From RDYJ01 sp034931405 (lineage in GTDB: Bacteria > Cyanobacteriota > Cyanobacteriia > Cyanobacteriales > Nostocaceae), in assembly GCF_034931405.1 (NCBI RefSeq), contig NZ_JAYGHA010000016.1, positions 71,470 to 135,469 on the forward strand: a DNA stretch of 64,000 bases, in the 5' to 3' direction. The translations under genes and the position numbers were made by a program. The notes under the pieces were generated by a model. The model ran no database searches, was not told the DNA's origin, and saw nothing but the letters and a program-made list of their open reading frames with translations. Shown piece after piece: positions 8,550-16,053 of the stretch (within the stretch, counting starts at the first letter, position 1; the number at the start of each line of letters is the position of its first letter).

Positions 8550-10133
8550 ATGGGAGAATTACTACACCAACTTTTAGAAATTAGCGCCCAACAATATGCT
8601 AATAAAGTAGCTGTTATTGACGGAGAAAAGAGGATTACTTATGAAGCATTAAATAATATTTCTCATCAGTTAGCTCATAGCTTAAAAATATCGGGAGTTG
8701 TGAGGGGCGATCGCGTTGGTATTTATCTGCACAAATCTATTGAAACAGTTATTGCTATTTTTGGCATTCTCAAAGCGGGGGGAATTTATGTTCCTCTTGA
8801 TCCTGCTGCACCAGTTAAACGCATTGCTTTACTGATTAATGATTGTGGTATAAAAGCCCTCATCAGTAACCAGAAAAAATTCAAACCATTAGAAAAAACT
8901 TTAGAGGGATATTTGCCCTTACAAACAGTTATTTTAACTGATTTTGAAATTTATCTAGACGATACGGCATCAATAAAATATATAGCATGGCAACAAGTAT
9001 TACAAGCAGATTTAACTCCGTTGTTGAATGATTTAACCTGCGAGGATATTGCCTATATTCTCTATACTTCTGGTTCTACTGGAAATCCTAAAGGAGTTAT
9101 GATTTCTCATGCTGCTTCACTCAATTTTATCACCTGGGCTGATAACTGTTTTCAAATTCACGAAAATGACCGCATCTCTAATCATGCTCCCTGTCATTTT
9201 GATCTGTCTATTTTTGACATTTTTACGACAATTAAAGCAGGTGCAACCGTCATTCTTGTTGCTTCACAACTTTCAGTATTTCCCTTGAATTTAGCTCGTT
9301 TTATTGCTCAACAAGAAATCACCATTTGGTATTCTGTTCCTTCAATCTTAATTCAGTTGGTACTCCACGGTAACTTAAATCAAGAGCAGTTTCCCCATCT
9401 GAGACATATTCTTTTTGCTGGGGAGGTTTTTCCCCTCAAATATTTAAGAGAATTGCAAACTTTATTACCCCATGTCAACTATCATAACCTATACGGTCCA
9501 ACAGAAACGAACGTTTGCACCTATTATCCTGTGATTGAGAAGTTGGGGGAGCAAGAGCAGTCCTTACCTATTGGAAAAGCCTGTGCTAATCATGATGTAT
9601 TTGTTGTCAATCAGTTTGGTACAATAGCTCAAGTTGACGAAATAGGAGAACTTTATGTAGCTGGACCATCGTTGATGCGGGGGTACTGGGAAATGCCAGA
9701 GTTAACAAAAACTGTTTTAGTTGCAGATCCGCGCTATAGTGACTCTAATGTTCATAAAGTCTATCGAACTGGGGATTTGGTCAAACTTAAGGCAGATGGT
9801 AATTATCAATTTCTAGGTCGTCAAGATAACTTGATTAAAAGTCGAGGTTATCGGATAGACTTGGGAGAGATTGAGTCAGTCATCCATAATCATCCGGCTG
9901 TTCAAGAAAGCGTAGTTATTCCCATTCCCGATGAACAATTGGGAAATCTGATTAAAGCAATTGTTGTTTTATTAGCTGGAGAAATAACGAACGGGAAAGA
10001 TTTAGAGTTTTTCTGTTCACAATATCTACCTAAATATATGATTCCTCAGTTTGAATTTAGAGATGTTTTACCAAAAACATCAACAGGAAAAATTGATCGT
10101 TCTTTATTACGGTTGAGCGCAAATAATTCTTGA
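8550..10133 (+). CDS. Stand-alone adenylation enzyme, probable L-prolyl-AMP ligase (PltF type)
   Basis: A 527-residue adenylation domain with core motifs YILYTSGSTGNPKGV (A3), HFDLSIFDIF (A4), LYGPTE (A5), YRTGDLVK (A7), and the C-terminal lysine in KTSTGKIDR (K514). Aligning by hand to the GrsA pocket gives the ten-residue code D-L-F-Y-L-A-L-V-C-K. That is nearly the code I recall for dedicated prolyl-AMP ligases that feed pyrrole pathways (D-L-L-Y-L-A-L-V-C-K). It would activate L-proline and load it onto the small carrier protein encoded at 11413. There is no fused carrier or condensation domain. The code assignment is a hand alignment and should be checked by software. Confidence 0.82.
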   Translation: MGELLHQLLEISAQQYANKVAVIDGEKRITYEALNNISHQLAHSLKISGVVRGDRVGIYLHKSIETVIAIFGILKAGGIYVPLDPAAPVKRIALLINDCGIKALISNQKKFKPLEKTLEGYLPLQTVILTDFEIYLDDTASIKYIAWQQVLQADLTPLLNDLTCEDIAYILYTSGSTGNPKGVMISHAASLNFITWADNCFQIHENDRISNHAPCHFDLSIFDIFTTIKAGATVILVASQLSVFPLNLARFIAQQEITIWYSVPSILIQLVLHGNLNQEQFPHLRHILFAGEVFPLKYLRELQTLLPHVNYHNLYGPTETNVCTYYPVIEKLGEQEQSLPIGKACANHDVFVVNQFGTIAQVDEIGELYVAGPSLMRGYWEMPELTKTVLVADPRYSDSNVHKVYRTGDLVKLKADGNYQFLGRQDNLIKSRGYRIDLGEIESVIHNHPAVQESVVIPIPDEQLGNLIKAIVVLLAGEITNGKDLEFFCSQYLPKYMIPQFEFRDVLPKTSTGKIDRSLLRLSANNS

Positions 10134-10149
10134 TACTAACTATAAAAAC

Positions 10150-11217
10150 ATGAAAAAAAACAAGTTTAGAGAACAAGGCATTATTGATCTTCCTCAAGCG
10201 AAATTATTTACTGAGGAACACTTACAAGAGCGTGAATACTTTCGCTCTCTCAATGAACCGACTTGGTGTCCAGGGAATCAAGCTCAACATATGCGCCCCG
10301 ATGACACCATTTTGGGGTTATATTTCAATGATCGGGCTTGGGCATTGCCTTGGTGGATTATGAAAAATCATCATATTGCCAACCTCATTATAGATGGGCA
10401 AGCAGTTTTGATCGCTCTCTGCGAAATGTGTAGTAGTGCTGCCATGTTTAATGCAGTTAGTCAAGGTCAAAGATATACATTTCGCCTGATAGGATTATAT
10501 AACGGAACTCATTTTATTTCAGATCTAGAAACGGGAAGTTTCTGGACTTCCTTTAGCGGTGAATCAATTAGTGGTTCTTTAAAAGGAACAGTTATCGAAA
10601 GACTCCCCCTATGGCAACTAGAGTGGCAGCAATGGCTTAATCTTCATCCTAGAACTCAGGTCTTATATGGTCAAGAAAAACTCAGAGAAGGACATGGTAG
10701 TGGCCATTCTCCAGGTTCTCCGGGCATAGGTAGCACATTTGCAGAAACCTTAGTTCAACCCCTTGATGGAAGACTACCTCATAACACTCTAGTTTTAGGT
10801 GTTAGATGTAATAATAGTTCAAAAGCTTATCCCCTCGTAGAATTGGATAAATTTGGCTCTATTGTTAATGATACTGTGGCAGAGCAAGAGATTGTTATTT
10901 TTCATCAACCTAAAAGTTCACTTGCCATCGCTTTTTCTCCTCAGTTAAAAACGGAAATACTGAATTTTGAAGTGACAAATAAGGGAACAATCATTGATAA
11001 AAATACAGGTAGTTTTTGGAATTATACGGGAGAAGCTTACGAAGGAAAACTAAAAGGTTCACAGCTAAATTATGTTTTTTCTGGCGTAGAAGAGTGGTAT
11101 GTTTGGTGTGCCTACAATCCCAATACAGAAATTTTTAACAATGTGGGCGGCTTGTTATTTAAATTATCTCATACTATCCCTGAGATGGGAAAAAAATTTA
11201 AAAAGCGTTTTCTATAG
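10150..11217 (+). CDS. DUF3179-like protein with two tandem domain copies
   Basis: A 355-residue protein made of two similar halves. Each half has a pattern like ILGLYFNDRAWALP / VLGVRCNNSSKAYP, then a second strand, then TGSFW followed by a G.SLKG / G.KLKG turn, and ends with LHPRTQVL / YNPNTEIF. This is the layout of the DUF3179 family, whose function is not established. A CEMC motif (Cys-x-x-Cys) occurs in the first half near residue 97; the second half lacks it. No signal peptide is visible, so the protein is probably cytosolic. It sits inside the pyrrole cassette between the ligase and the carrier protein, so it may serve that pathway. Confidence 0.65.
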   Translation: MKKNKFREQGIIDLPQAKLFTEEHLQEREYFRSLNEPTWCPGNQAQHMRPDDTILGLYFNDRAWALPWWIMKNHHIANLIIDGQAVLIALCEMCSSAAMFNAVSQGQRYTFRLIGLYNGTHFISDLETGSFWTSFSGESISGSLKGTVIERLPLWQLEWQQWLNLHPRTQVLYGQEKLREGHGSGHSPGSPGIGSTFAETLVQPLDGRLPHNTLVLGVRCNNSSKAYPLVELDKFGSIVNDTVAEQEIVIFHQPKSSLAIAFSPQLKTEILNFEVTNKGTIIDKNTGSFWNYTGEAYEGKLKGSQLNYVFSGVEEWYVWCAYNPNTEIFNNVGGLLFKLSHTIPEMGKKFKKRFL

Positions 11218-11241
11218 AGCGTGGTTAGAAGATGATGAACT

Positions 11242-11376
11242 TCAAGTGGGAGATAAGTTGGAAACACCAAAAATGGGTGATAAAATATAATCTGAGAATA
11301 TTACTCAAAAGCGATAATGATATCAGCCTTTCTCCTAGCAGCCCAACAATCTCAGAAAAATTTAACTTAATTACTT
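11242..11376 (+). pseudogene. Decayed, internally deleted copy of the SGNH-like gene at 13202
   Basis: This intergenic stretch matches the ribosome site and first 25 or so codons of the gene at 13202: CAAAAATGGG, then CTGAGAATATTACTCAAA, then a run ending in ATCTCAG or ATATCAG are shared. It then jumps to the middle of that gene (about 13660-13695, shared core CAGCCCAACAATCTCAG). The start codon is lost because a base is missing after AAGT, and stops interrupt the frame. It is therefore a remnant of a duplicated SGNH gene with a large internal deletion, lying just before the carrier-protein gene. Confidence 0.8.
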
Positions 11377-11412
11377 TCTGAGAATATACCTTACTTAAAG
11401 AATGATTTTCCT

Positions 11413-11682
11413 ATGAAGACTCTGTTTACTCAATCAGAAATTAAAGACACCATCAAAACCTATATACAGCAGGAATTTCTCTATGACAAACCTGAATTTG
11501 ATTTAGAGGATGATTCTTTACTAATAGAAGAAGATATTATTGATTCTTTGGGTATTTTTGTCTTGATTAGCTTTCTAGATGAACAGTTTCAAGCAAAACT
11601 TCGACCTGATGAAGTTGTGATCGAAAATTTCGCAAATCTTAATACGCTCACTTGTTTGGTGATGGGTAAATTAAACCAATAA
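11413..11682 (+). CDS. Stand-alone acyl/peptidyl carrier protein (PltL-like)
   Basis: An 89-residue acidic helical protein with the phosphopantetheine attachment motif IIDSLGIF, Ser45. The preceding residues EEDIIDSLG fit a discrete peptidyl carrier protein of the type that holds proline while it is oxidised to pyrrole. It lies 8 bases upstream of a halogenase gene that acts on carrier-bound pyrrole, and downstream of the matching ligase and dehydrogenase. It needs a phosphopantetheinyl transferase from elsewhere in the genome. Fatty-acid ACP is unlikely because the motif and the neighbours differ. Confidence 0.85.
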   Translation: MKTLFTQSEIKDTIKTYIQQEFLYDKPEFDLEDDSLLIEEDIIDSLGIFVLISFLDEQFQAKLRPDEVVIENFANLNTLTCLVMGKLNQ

Positions 11683-11707
11683 ATAAATCATGATCGGAAA
11701 TAATCTT

Positions 11708-13033
11708 ATGAACATTAACGCTCCCAAATTTGACATCGGAATTATTGGTGGTGGACCTGCGGGTTCTACTCTTGCAGCTTATTTGGCTAAAGCTAATATT
11801 AGTTGTGTTGTTTTTGAAAAAGAATATTTTCCCCGTCCTCATGTTGGCGAGTCTCTAGTTCCCACTACTAATCTAATTTTACAAGAATTAGGCTTATTAG
11901 AAGAGATGGAAGAGGCAGGTTTTCCACATAAACATGGTGCGGCTTGGACATCTGCTAACAAGAAACTATATAGTCATAACTGGGAAGGGATGCCATCAGA
12001 TTATTTTGCAGATGTCCGTTTTGGTGAAAAACATAGTTATCATGTTGATCGAGCTAAATTTGATCAAATGCTGCTGCAAAATGCTGAAAAGCTGGGTGCA
12101 ACTGTTTATCAAGGTGCGAGAGTTAACCGAATTAATTTTCCGGAAAATGATTACCCTCAAATAGTTGTCTCTGTTGAAAATGAAGTTATTGAGACACAGG
12201 TACGATTAGTTGTTGATGCTAGTGGTCGTCGGACTCTGTTAGGTTCTCAGTTAGACTTAAAGGTAAAAGATCCTGTTTTTAATCAGTTTGCTCTGCATAC
12301 TTGGTTTGAAGGATATGATCGAGGAATATCTGACAAAAAAGATTATATATTTATTCATTTTCTGCCAATTGCTAATACTTGGATGTGGCAAATTCCCATT
12401 ACTGAAACAATCACCAGTTTTGGGATTGTTACTCAAAAAGAATATTTTACTAAAAAGAAACAAGAAAGAGAGGATTTTTTCTGGAGTTGTGTTGAAAGTC
12501 AGCCAGAAGTTTTCGCAAAATTAAAACAAGCTAAACAAGTAAAGCCTTTTCAGGAAGAAGGCGATTATAGCTACGCCATGAAGGATTTGTGTGGTGATGG
12601 TTGGATCTTAATTGGCGACGCAGCACGTTTTGTTGATCCTATTTTTTCCTCTGGTATTAGTATTGCTTTAAATAGTGCTAAATTCGCTAGTCAGGATATT
12701 ATTCAGGCTTTTGAAAAATCTAATTTGGAAGATGGCAGATTTAAGCGATCGCATTTTGCCCAATATGAAACTATCCTCAAACGAGGGACTAAAAATTGGT
12801 ATGAGTTTATTTCTCTTTATTACCGCTTAAATGTCCTCTTCACTCTTTTTGTTTCTGATCCTCGTTATCGTTTGGATGTTCAGAAATTGCTATCAGGGGA
12901 TGTTTATGAAGAAGATCAACCTCCCGTTCTCCAGGAAATGAGGAAGATAGTGACAGAAGTAGAACAAAATCCTAACCATCTATTACACAAATTCCTCGGT
13001 AATCTTACTGCCAATGCCTTTAATCCACAATGA
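11708..13033 (+). CDS. PltA-type FADH2-dependent halogenase acting on carrier-bound pyrrole
   Basis: The protein has an N-terminal FAD-binding GIIGGGPAGS motif, HVGESLVP, and the flavin halogenase signature WxWxIP as WMWQIP. The active-site lysine is present in FPHKHGAAW, aligned with the Lys of tryptophan halogenases. GDAARFVDPIFSSG closes the FAD domain. Long stretches (DPVFNQFA, IPITETITS, WYEFI..YYRLN) resemble, from memory, PltA, which dichlorinates pyrrolyl-2-carboxyl-PltL. Numbered from ATG 11690, the lysine is 81 and WMWQIP 231-236. I prefer ATG 11708 because it gives the family's usual short leader, with CGGAAA upstream; 11690 is possible. Chlorine or bromine, and mono- or di-halogenation, cannot be told from sequence. 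Confidence 0.88.
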   Translation: MNINAPKFDIGIIGGGPAGSTLAAYLAKANISCVVFEKEYFPRPHVGESLVPTTNLILQELGLLEEMEEAGFPHKHGAAWTSANKKLYSHNWEGMPSDYFADVRFGEKHSYHVDRAKFDQMLLQNAEKLGATVYQGARVNRINFPENDYPQIVVSVENEVIETQVRLVVDASGRRTLLGSQLDLKVKDPVFNQFALHTWFEGYDRGISDKKDYIFIHFLPIANTWMWQIPITETITSFGIVTQKEYFTKKKQEREDFFWSCVESQPEVFAKLKQAKQVKPFQEEGDYSYAMKDLCGDGWILIGDAARFVDPIFSSGISIALNSAKFASQDIIQAFEKSNLEDGRFKRSHFAQYETILKRGTKNWYEFISLYYRLNVLFTLFVSDPRYRLDVQKLLSGDVYEEDQPPVLQEMRKIVTEVEQNPNHLLHKFLGNLTANAFNPQ

Positions 13034-13041
13034 AAGTAAAT

Positions 13042-13177
13042 GATTATACTGAAAACGGTTCATAGTTTAACCAAATATAGAACCCCTCTCCAAACCTCTC
13101 CCCGCAACGGGGAGAGGCTTTGAACTTGTTCTTGGTACTATAAAAAAGTCCAGACTTTAGTCGTTTTTAGTATAATC
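13042..13177 (+). repeat. MITE-like element with 16-bp terminal inverted repeats
   Basis: The ends GATTATACTGAAAACG (13042-13057) and CGTTTTTAGTATAATC (13162-13177) are inverted copies with one mismatch. The centre contains a perfect 10-bp hairpin stem, CCTCTCCCCG / CGGGGAGAGG (13095-13117) with loop CAA, a repeat common in cyanobacterial genomes. There is no coding capacity. It lies between the halogenase gene and the SGNH gene and could also act as a transcript-processing or termination hairpin. Confidence 0.65.
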
Positions 13178-13201
13178 CATAATCCCAAGCAGGAGACAAG
13201 T

Positions 13202-14044
13202 ATGGAAAACCCAAAAATGGGCGGTAAATCTCACCTGAGAATATTACTCAAAGGTGACAATGATCTCAGTAATTCTCTACTTTCTTTAGCGGAAGGTGGA
13301 CAAAAAATCCAGCAAGGTTTACGAGAGTTAGTTAGGGAAAAATATCAAGAATCCTTTAAAATTGACATCCTACAGGAAAAGGGAGAGCGTTCAGATATTT
13401 TAGTTCAAAAAATCACTCAAGTTCCTATTCCTGAAACTTTACGATCTTTTGGTTTAGATATAGGAAATGGTTTTCTGAACCTGAATGAGAGTAAGATAGA
13501 CATTATTGTTTTTTCTATCCTGCCCGAAATTGAACAGATTGTTTATCAGCATCGAGAAAGTGGTTATCTAATTGCTCCACCAGAAGATTGGGAACAGCAA
13601 TGGACAGAAGATAAAAAAGATAATTTCCGACAAAACTTTGAATTAGCTTTTCGTCTGACAGCCCAACAATCTCAGGAAAATTTCAGTCAAGTCATTAACT
13701 ATATCAAAGACAAAATTGGAGCTTATATTATTTTCTTTAATGCTTGTACAATTGATGGCAATGATCACATTTGCAACTATTATGAAAAGCCAGAAACCTT
13801 ACCAATAAAATTAACTAAACTAAATCTAGCATTACTTAAACTTTCCTTAGAATGGGGAATTTCTTTGATTGATGTTGATCAGCAAATAGCGGAATTAGGG
13901 GCGAGTCAGCATCTAATAAAAGCTCTAGAATATACATCAGCAGCTAATCAAGCTATTTGCCAGGAATTTTTGCGAGTGATAGCAGATGTGGGATTTTTTG
14001 AAAATCGCCCCTTACTGGCTCAAATTGGAAAAAGGAGGAAATAA
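13202..14044 (+). CDS. SGNH-hydrolase-like protein, first copy
   Basis: A 280-residue protein related to the one encoded at 14506: both share a YKHREHGFLI-like segment (here YQHRESGYLI) in mid-protein, an INxxKDKIGAYIIFFN strand, then a KLNLALLKLS helix and a SLIDVDQ strand near the C-terminus. These match the alpha/beta flavodoxin-like SGNH fold. The N-terminal LLKGDNDLSNS only loosely resembles the GDSx nucleophile block, and the final D-x-x-H block reads ASQH, so the Asp is missing. It may be an acyltransferase or a binding protein rather than an esterase. The start has a strong GGAG site (13191-13194). A decayed duplicate lies at 11242. Confidence 0.55.
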   Translation: MENPKMGGKSHLRILLKGDNDLSNSLLSLAEGGQKIQQGLRELVREKYQESFKIDILQEKGERSDILVQKITQVPIPETLRSFGLDIGNGFLNLNESKIDIIVFSILPEIEQIVYQHRESGYLIAPPEDWEQQWTEDKKDNFRQNFELAFRLTAQQSQENFSQVINYIKDKIGAYIIFFNACTIDGNDHICNYYEKPETLPIKLTKLNLALLKLSLEWGISLIDVDQQIAELGASQHLIKALEYTSAANQAICQEFLRVIADVGFFENRPLLAQIGKRRK

Positions 14045-14045
14045 A

Positions 14046-14459
14046 ATGCTTTTTAAGCTGACTTTACCATACATTGACAAAAAAATTGCAGGAGGGAGAA
14101 TAATTCGCTGGTATAAACAACTAGGAGACTGGGTAGATTATGGAGAAGATTTATGTGAAATTCAGGTTGAAAATAAGAAGGGGCTAAATCGTCCCAAAGG
14201 TGCGATCGCTATCTTGTCCCCATCCTCTCATCAAGGCGATCGCTTTTTAACTGTAGTGGCTAGTGAAAAGCTGAAAATCTGTACCTCTGATACAGGCTTC
14301 TTGCGTTTGATTGCAGCACCAGAAAAAAAGTATGTAACTGTCGGTAATTTACTGGCTATCTTAACCAGTGATCCTGATGAACCTATTGATAATTTAGAAC
14401 AAGATTCAAGTCAACTAAGTGGCTTTCGAGTGATTGTTAATATTGATAGGAGTCATTAA
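14046..14459 (+). CDS. Biotinyl/lipoyl-like domain protein
   Basis: A 137-residue protein starting at ATG 14046, two bases after the previous stop, with a strong GGAGG site. The first 50 residues (KIAGGRIIRWYKQLGDWVDYGEDLCEIQVENKK) have the hammerhead pattern of lipoyl and biotinyl domains: G-rich turn, Trp, GD.V..GE.LCEI, then a lysine pair where lipoyl lysine would lie. A 45-residue insertion separates this from the second half (TGFLRLIAAPEKKYVTVGNLLAIL). Whether the lysine is modified is uncertain because the usual ETDKA or EAMKM context is absent. It lies between two related SGNH-like genes, so it may serve as a swinging arm or docking piece for them. Confidence 0.6.
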   Translation: MLFKLTLPYIDKKIAGGRIIRWYKQLGDWVDYGEDLCEIQVENKKGLNRPKGAIAILSPSSHQGDRFLTVVASEKLKICTSDTGFLRLIAAPEKKYVTVGNLLAILTSDPDEPIDNLEQDSSQLSGFRVIVNIDRSH

Positions 14460-14505
14460 CAGCATGAAGTTACAGTTTTAATTAGTCTATAGGAGCAAGC
14501 TGACA

Positions 14506-15594
14506 ATGATTAAAAATATTTTCAGACCAGGATTAGAATTATGGCAATCTCTTTTCGGTGATGAAACTAGAGTTGAGATTTGGTTAAAACAGCGATATTA
14601 TCTTCTTGACCAGCGAATTAATTGGTGGCAACAACGTATTGAGTATCGGATTAATTGGTGGCAACAACTTATTGAGTTAAAGAAAATTAACAAATTGATA
14701 GCAGAGTCTTCCTATTTGAGTGATGACTATACCATTTTTTGGTCAGAGACAAAACGAGAAAATAAAATTGGAATTTATGTCAATGAAGGCTGCGATCTTC
14801 AAGCAATATTCGCTTGTATTCCTCTAATTCAACCGCAATTAAAGGGTACTTGTTGCATTTTTAAAGAGAGAAAAATGGGTAAATTTCGCTCAGATATGTT
14901 GCTGCAAAACTACTTCAATACTTACTCTGATGAAGTGGTTGAACCAGTGATCAAAAAACTAGATATTCCTGCGGACTCTTTCCATACCAATGTTTTTGAT
15001 CAAAACTTTTCAGTTAAAGGAATAAATGGCAGCGAAGAATTTCCTAAAAGTGTTATTATTCTGACAATTGGAAGAGACTATAAACGGGCAGTTTATAAGC
15101 ATCGAGAACATGGATTTTTAATTGATCCAGGTATCTGGTGGCTTAATCAATCAATGGATTCAGTTTTGCAAGATTTACCTACCGCCAAATGGTTTCGAGA
15201 AAAATTTATTAGTATAGGTCAAATGACAGTGGCAGATTTTTCAGACAATTTAGGGAAACTGATTAATTTGCTGCGAGAAAAAACAAATGCTCATATCTTA
15301 GTTTTTAATTTGCTGACTTTAGATCCAGGAGATTTAACCCACAATTACCAATTTGTGAAAAAATCAGAGCGAATCCGCCGCATGGAATTTAATTTAGCGT
15401 TGGCTGAACTTTCCCAACAGCTTAACTTTTCAATTGTTGATATGGATCGAATTTTAAAAAAAGCAGGTATTGCTAATATGCCTGATTTTGTTCATTATCC
15501 CCATGAATTATACCCAACTGTTGCGGAAGAAGTCTTTGCAATTCTAACAGAGTTAGGAGTTTTTTATACCCCCAATAGCAGCTTGCTGGGTTAA
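14506..15594 (+). CDS. SGNH-hydrolase-like protein, second copy with N-terminal extension
   Basis: A 362-residue relative of the protein at 13202. The first 70 residues contain a repeated INWWQQ..E pattern (RINWWQQRIEYRINWWQQ), probably an amphipathic helix. The SGNH-like part runs from about residue 165 with VIILTIGRDYKRAVYKHREHGFLI, then NAHILVFNLLTLD, and ends in MPDFVHYPHELYPTVAEEVF, where D-x-x-H (DFVH) fits the SGNH Asp-His block. A clear GDS nucleophile block was not found. If active, it is the best candidate in the cluster for transferring the pyrrolyl group to the glycan, but that is inference. It ends the cluster before an assembly gap. Confidence 0.55.
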   Translation: MIKNIFRPGLELWQSLFGDETRVEIWLKQRYYLLDQRINWWQQRIEYRINWWQQLIELKKINKLIAESSYLSDDYTIFWSETKRENKIGIYVNEGCDLQAIFACIPLIQPQLKGTCCIFKERKMGKFRSDMLLQNYFNTYSDEVVEPVIKKLDIPADSFHTNVFDQNFSVKGINGSEEFPKSVIILTIGRDYKRAVYKHREHGFLIDPGIWWLNQSMDSVLQDLPTAKWFREKFISIGQMTVADFSDNLGKLINLLREKTNAHILVFNLLTLDPGDLTHNYQFVKKSERIRRMEFNLALAELSQQLNFSIVDMDRILKKAGIANMPDFVHYPHELYPTVAEEVFAILTELGVFYTPNSSLLG

Positions 15595-16053
15595 TCTCAA
15601 TCTAGCTAAGGCCTAATTACAAAAAAAAGGGAATAGGGAATAGGGAACAGGGAACAGGGAATAGACAAGAAACTTTNNNNNNNNNNNNNNNNNNNNNNNN
15701 NNNNNNNNNNNNNNNNNNNNNNNNNNNNNNNNNNNNNNNNNNNNNNNNNNNNNNNNNNNNNNNNNNNNNNNNNNNNNNNNNNNNNNNTTCCCTGTTGCTT
15801 CCTGTTCCCTCTGAATCCGGTTGAGAACATTGGTAAACCTGACTTGTTATTATTCACACTTACAACCATCCAACACAGTTAGCAGCCTGTCTAGAATCCT
15901 TTACCCATTTAGACTATCCGAGCGATAGCCTACCCTCGCTCCTACAAAGTTATCGTTAATCAAAAACTTTACTGTTAAAATCTATTCCATAGCTTCCTAT
16001 ACATATTAATGGAAAGGGGGAAAAGCTAAATAACTAACACATATTGTATATTT
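15595..16053. other. Intergenic repeat region with assembly gap
   Basis: Bases 15677-15787 are N. The left flank carries short tandem units (GGGAATA and GGGAACA types, 15627-15665) and the right flank carries their reverse complement (TTCCCTGTTGC, CTGTTCCCTC), so the gap spans an inverted array of heptamer repeats. From 15890 to 16053 there is ordinary AT-rich sequence before the glycosyltransferase gene. I see no gene here. Confidence 0.75.

Noticed and set aside
11099..11290. Short open frame overlapping the end of the DUF3179-like gene
   Set aside because: It lies out of frame inside the 3' end of that gene and runs into the decayed SGNH copy; no ribosome site and no protein-like features.
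11934..12164. Small open frame inside the halogenase gene, other frame
   Set aside because: It is wholly nested in a strongly conserved gene; low-complexity residues fit an out-of-frame translation.
13042..13177. CRISPR array or insertion sequence
   Set aside because: Only one inverted pair, no regularly spaced direct repeats with unique spacers, and no transposase gene.
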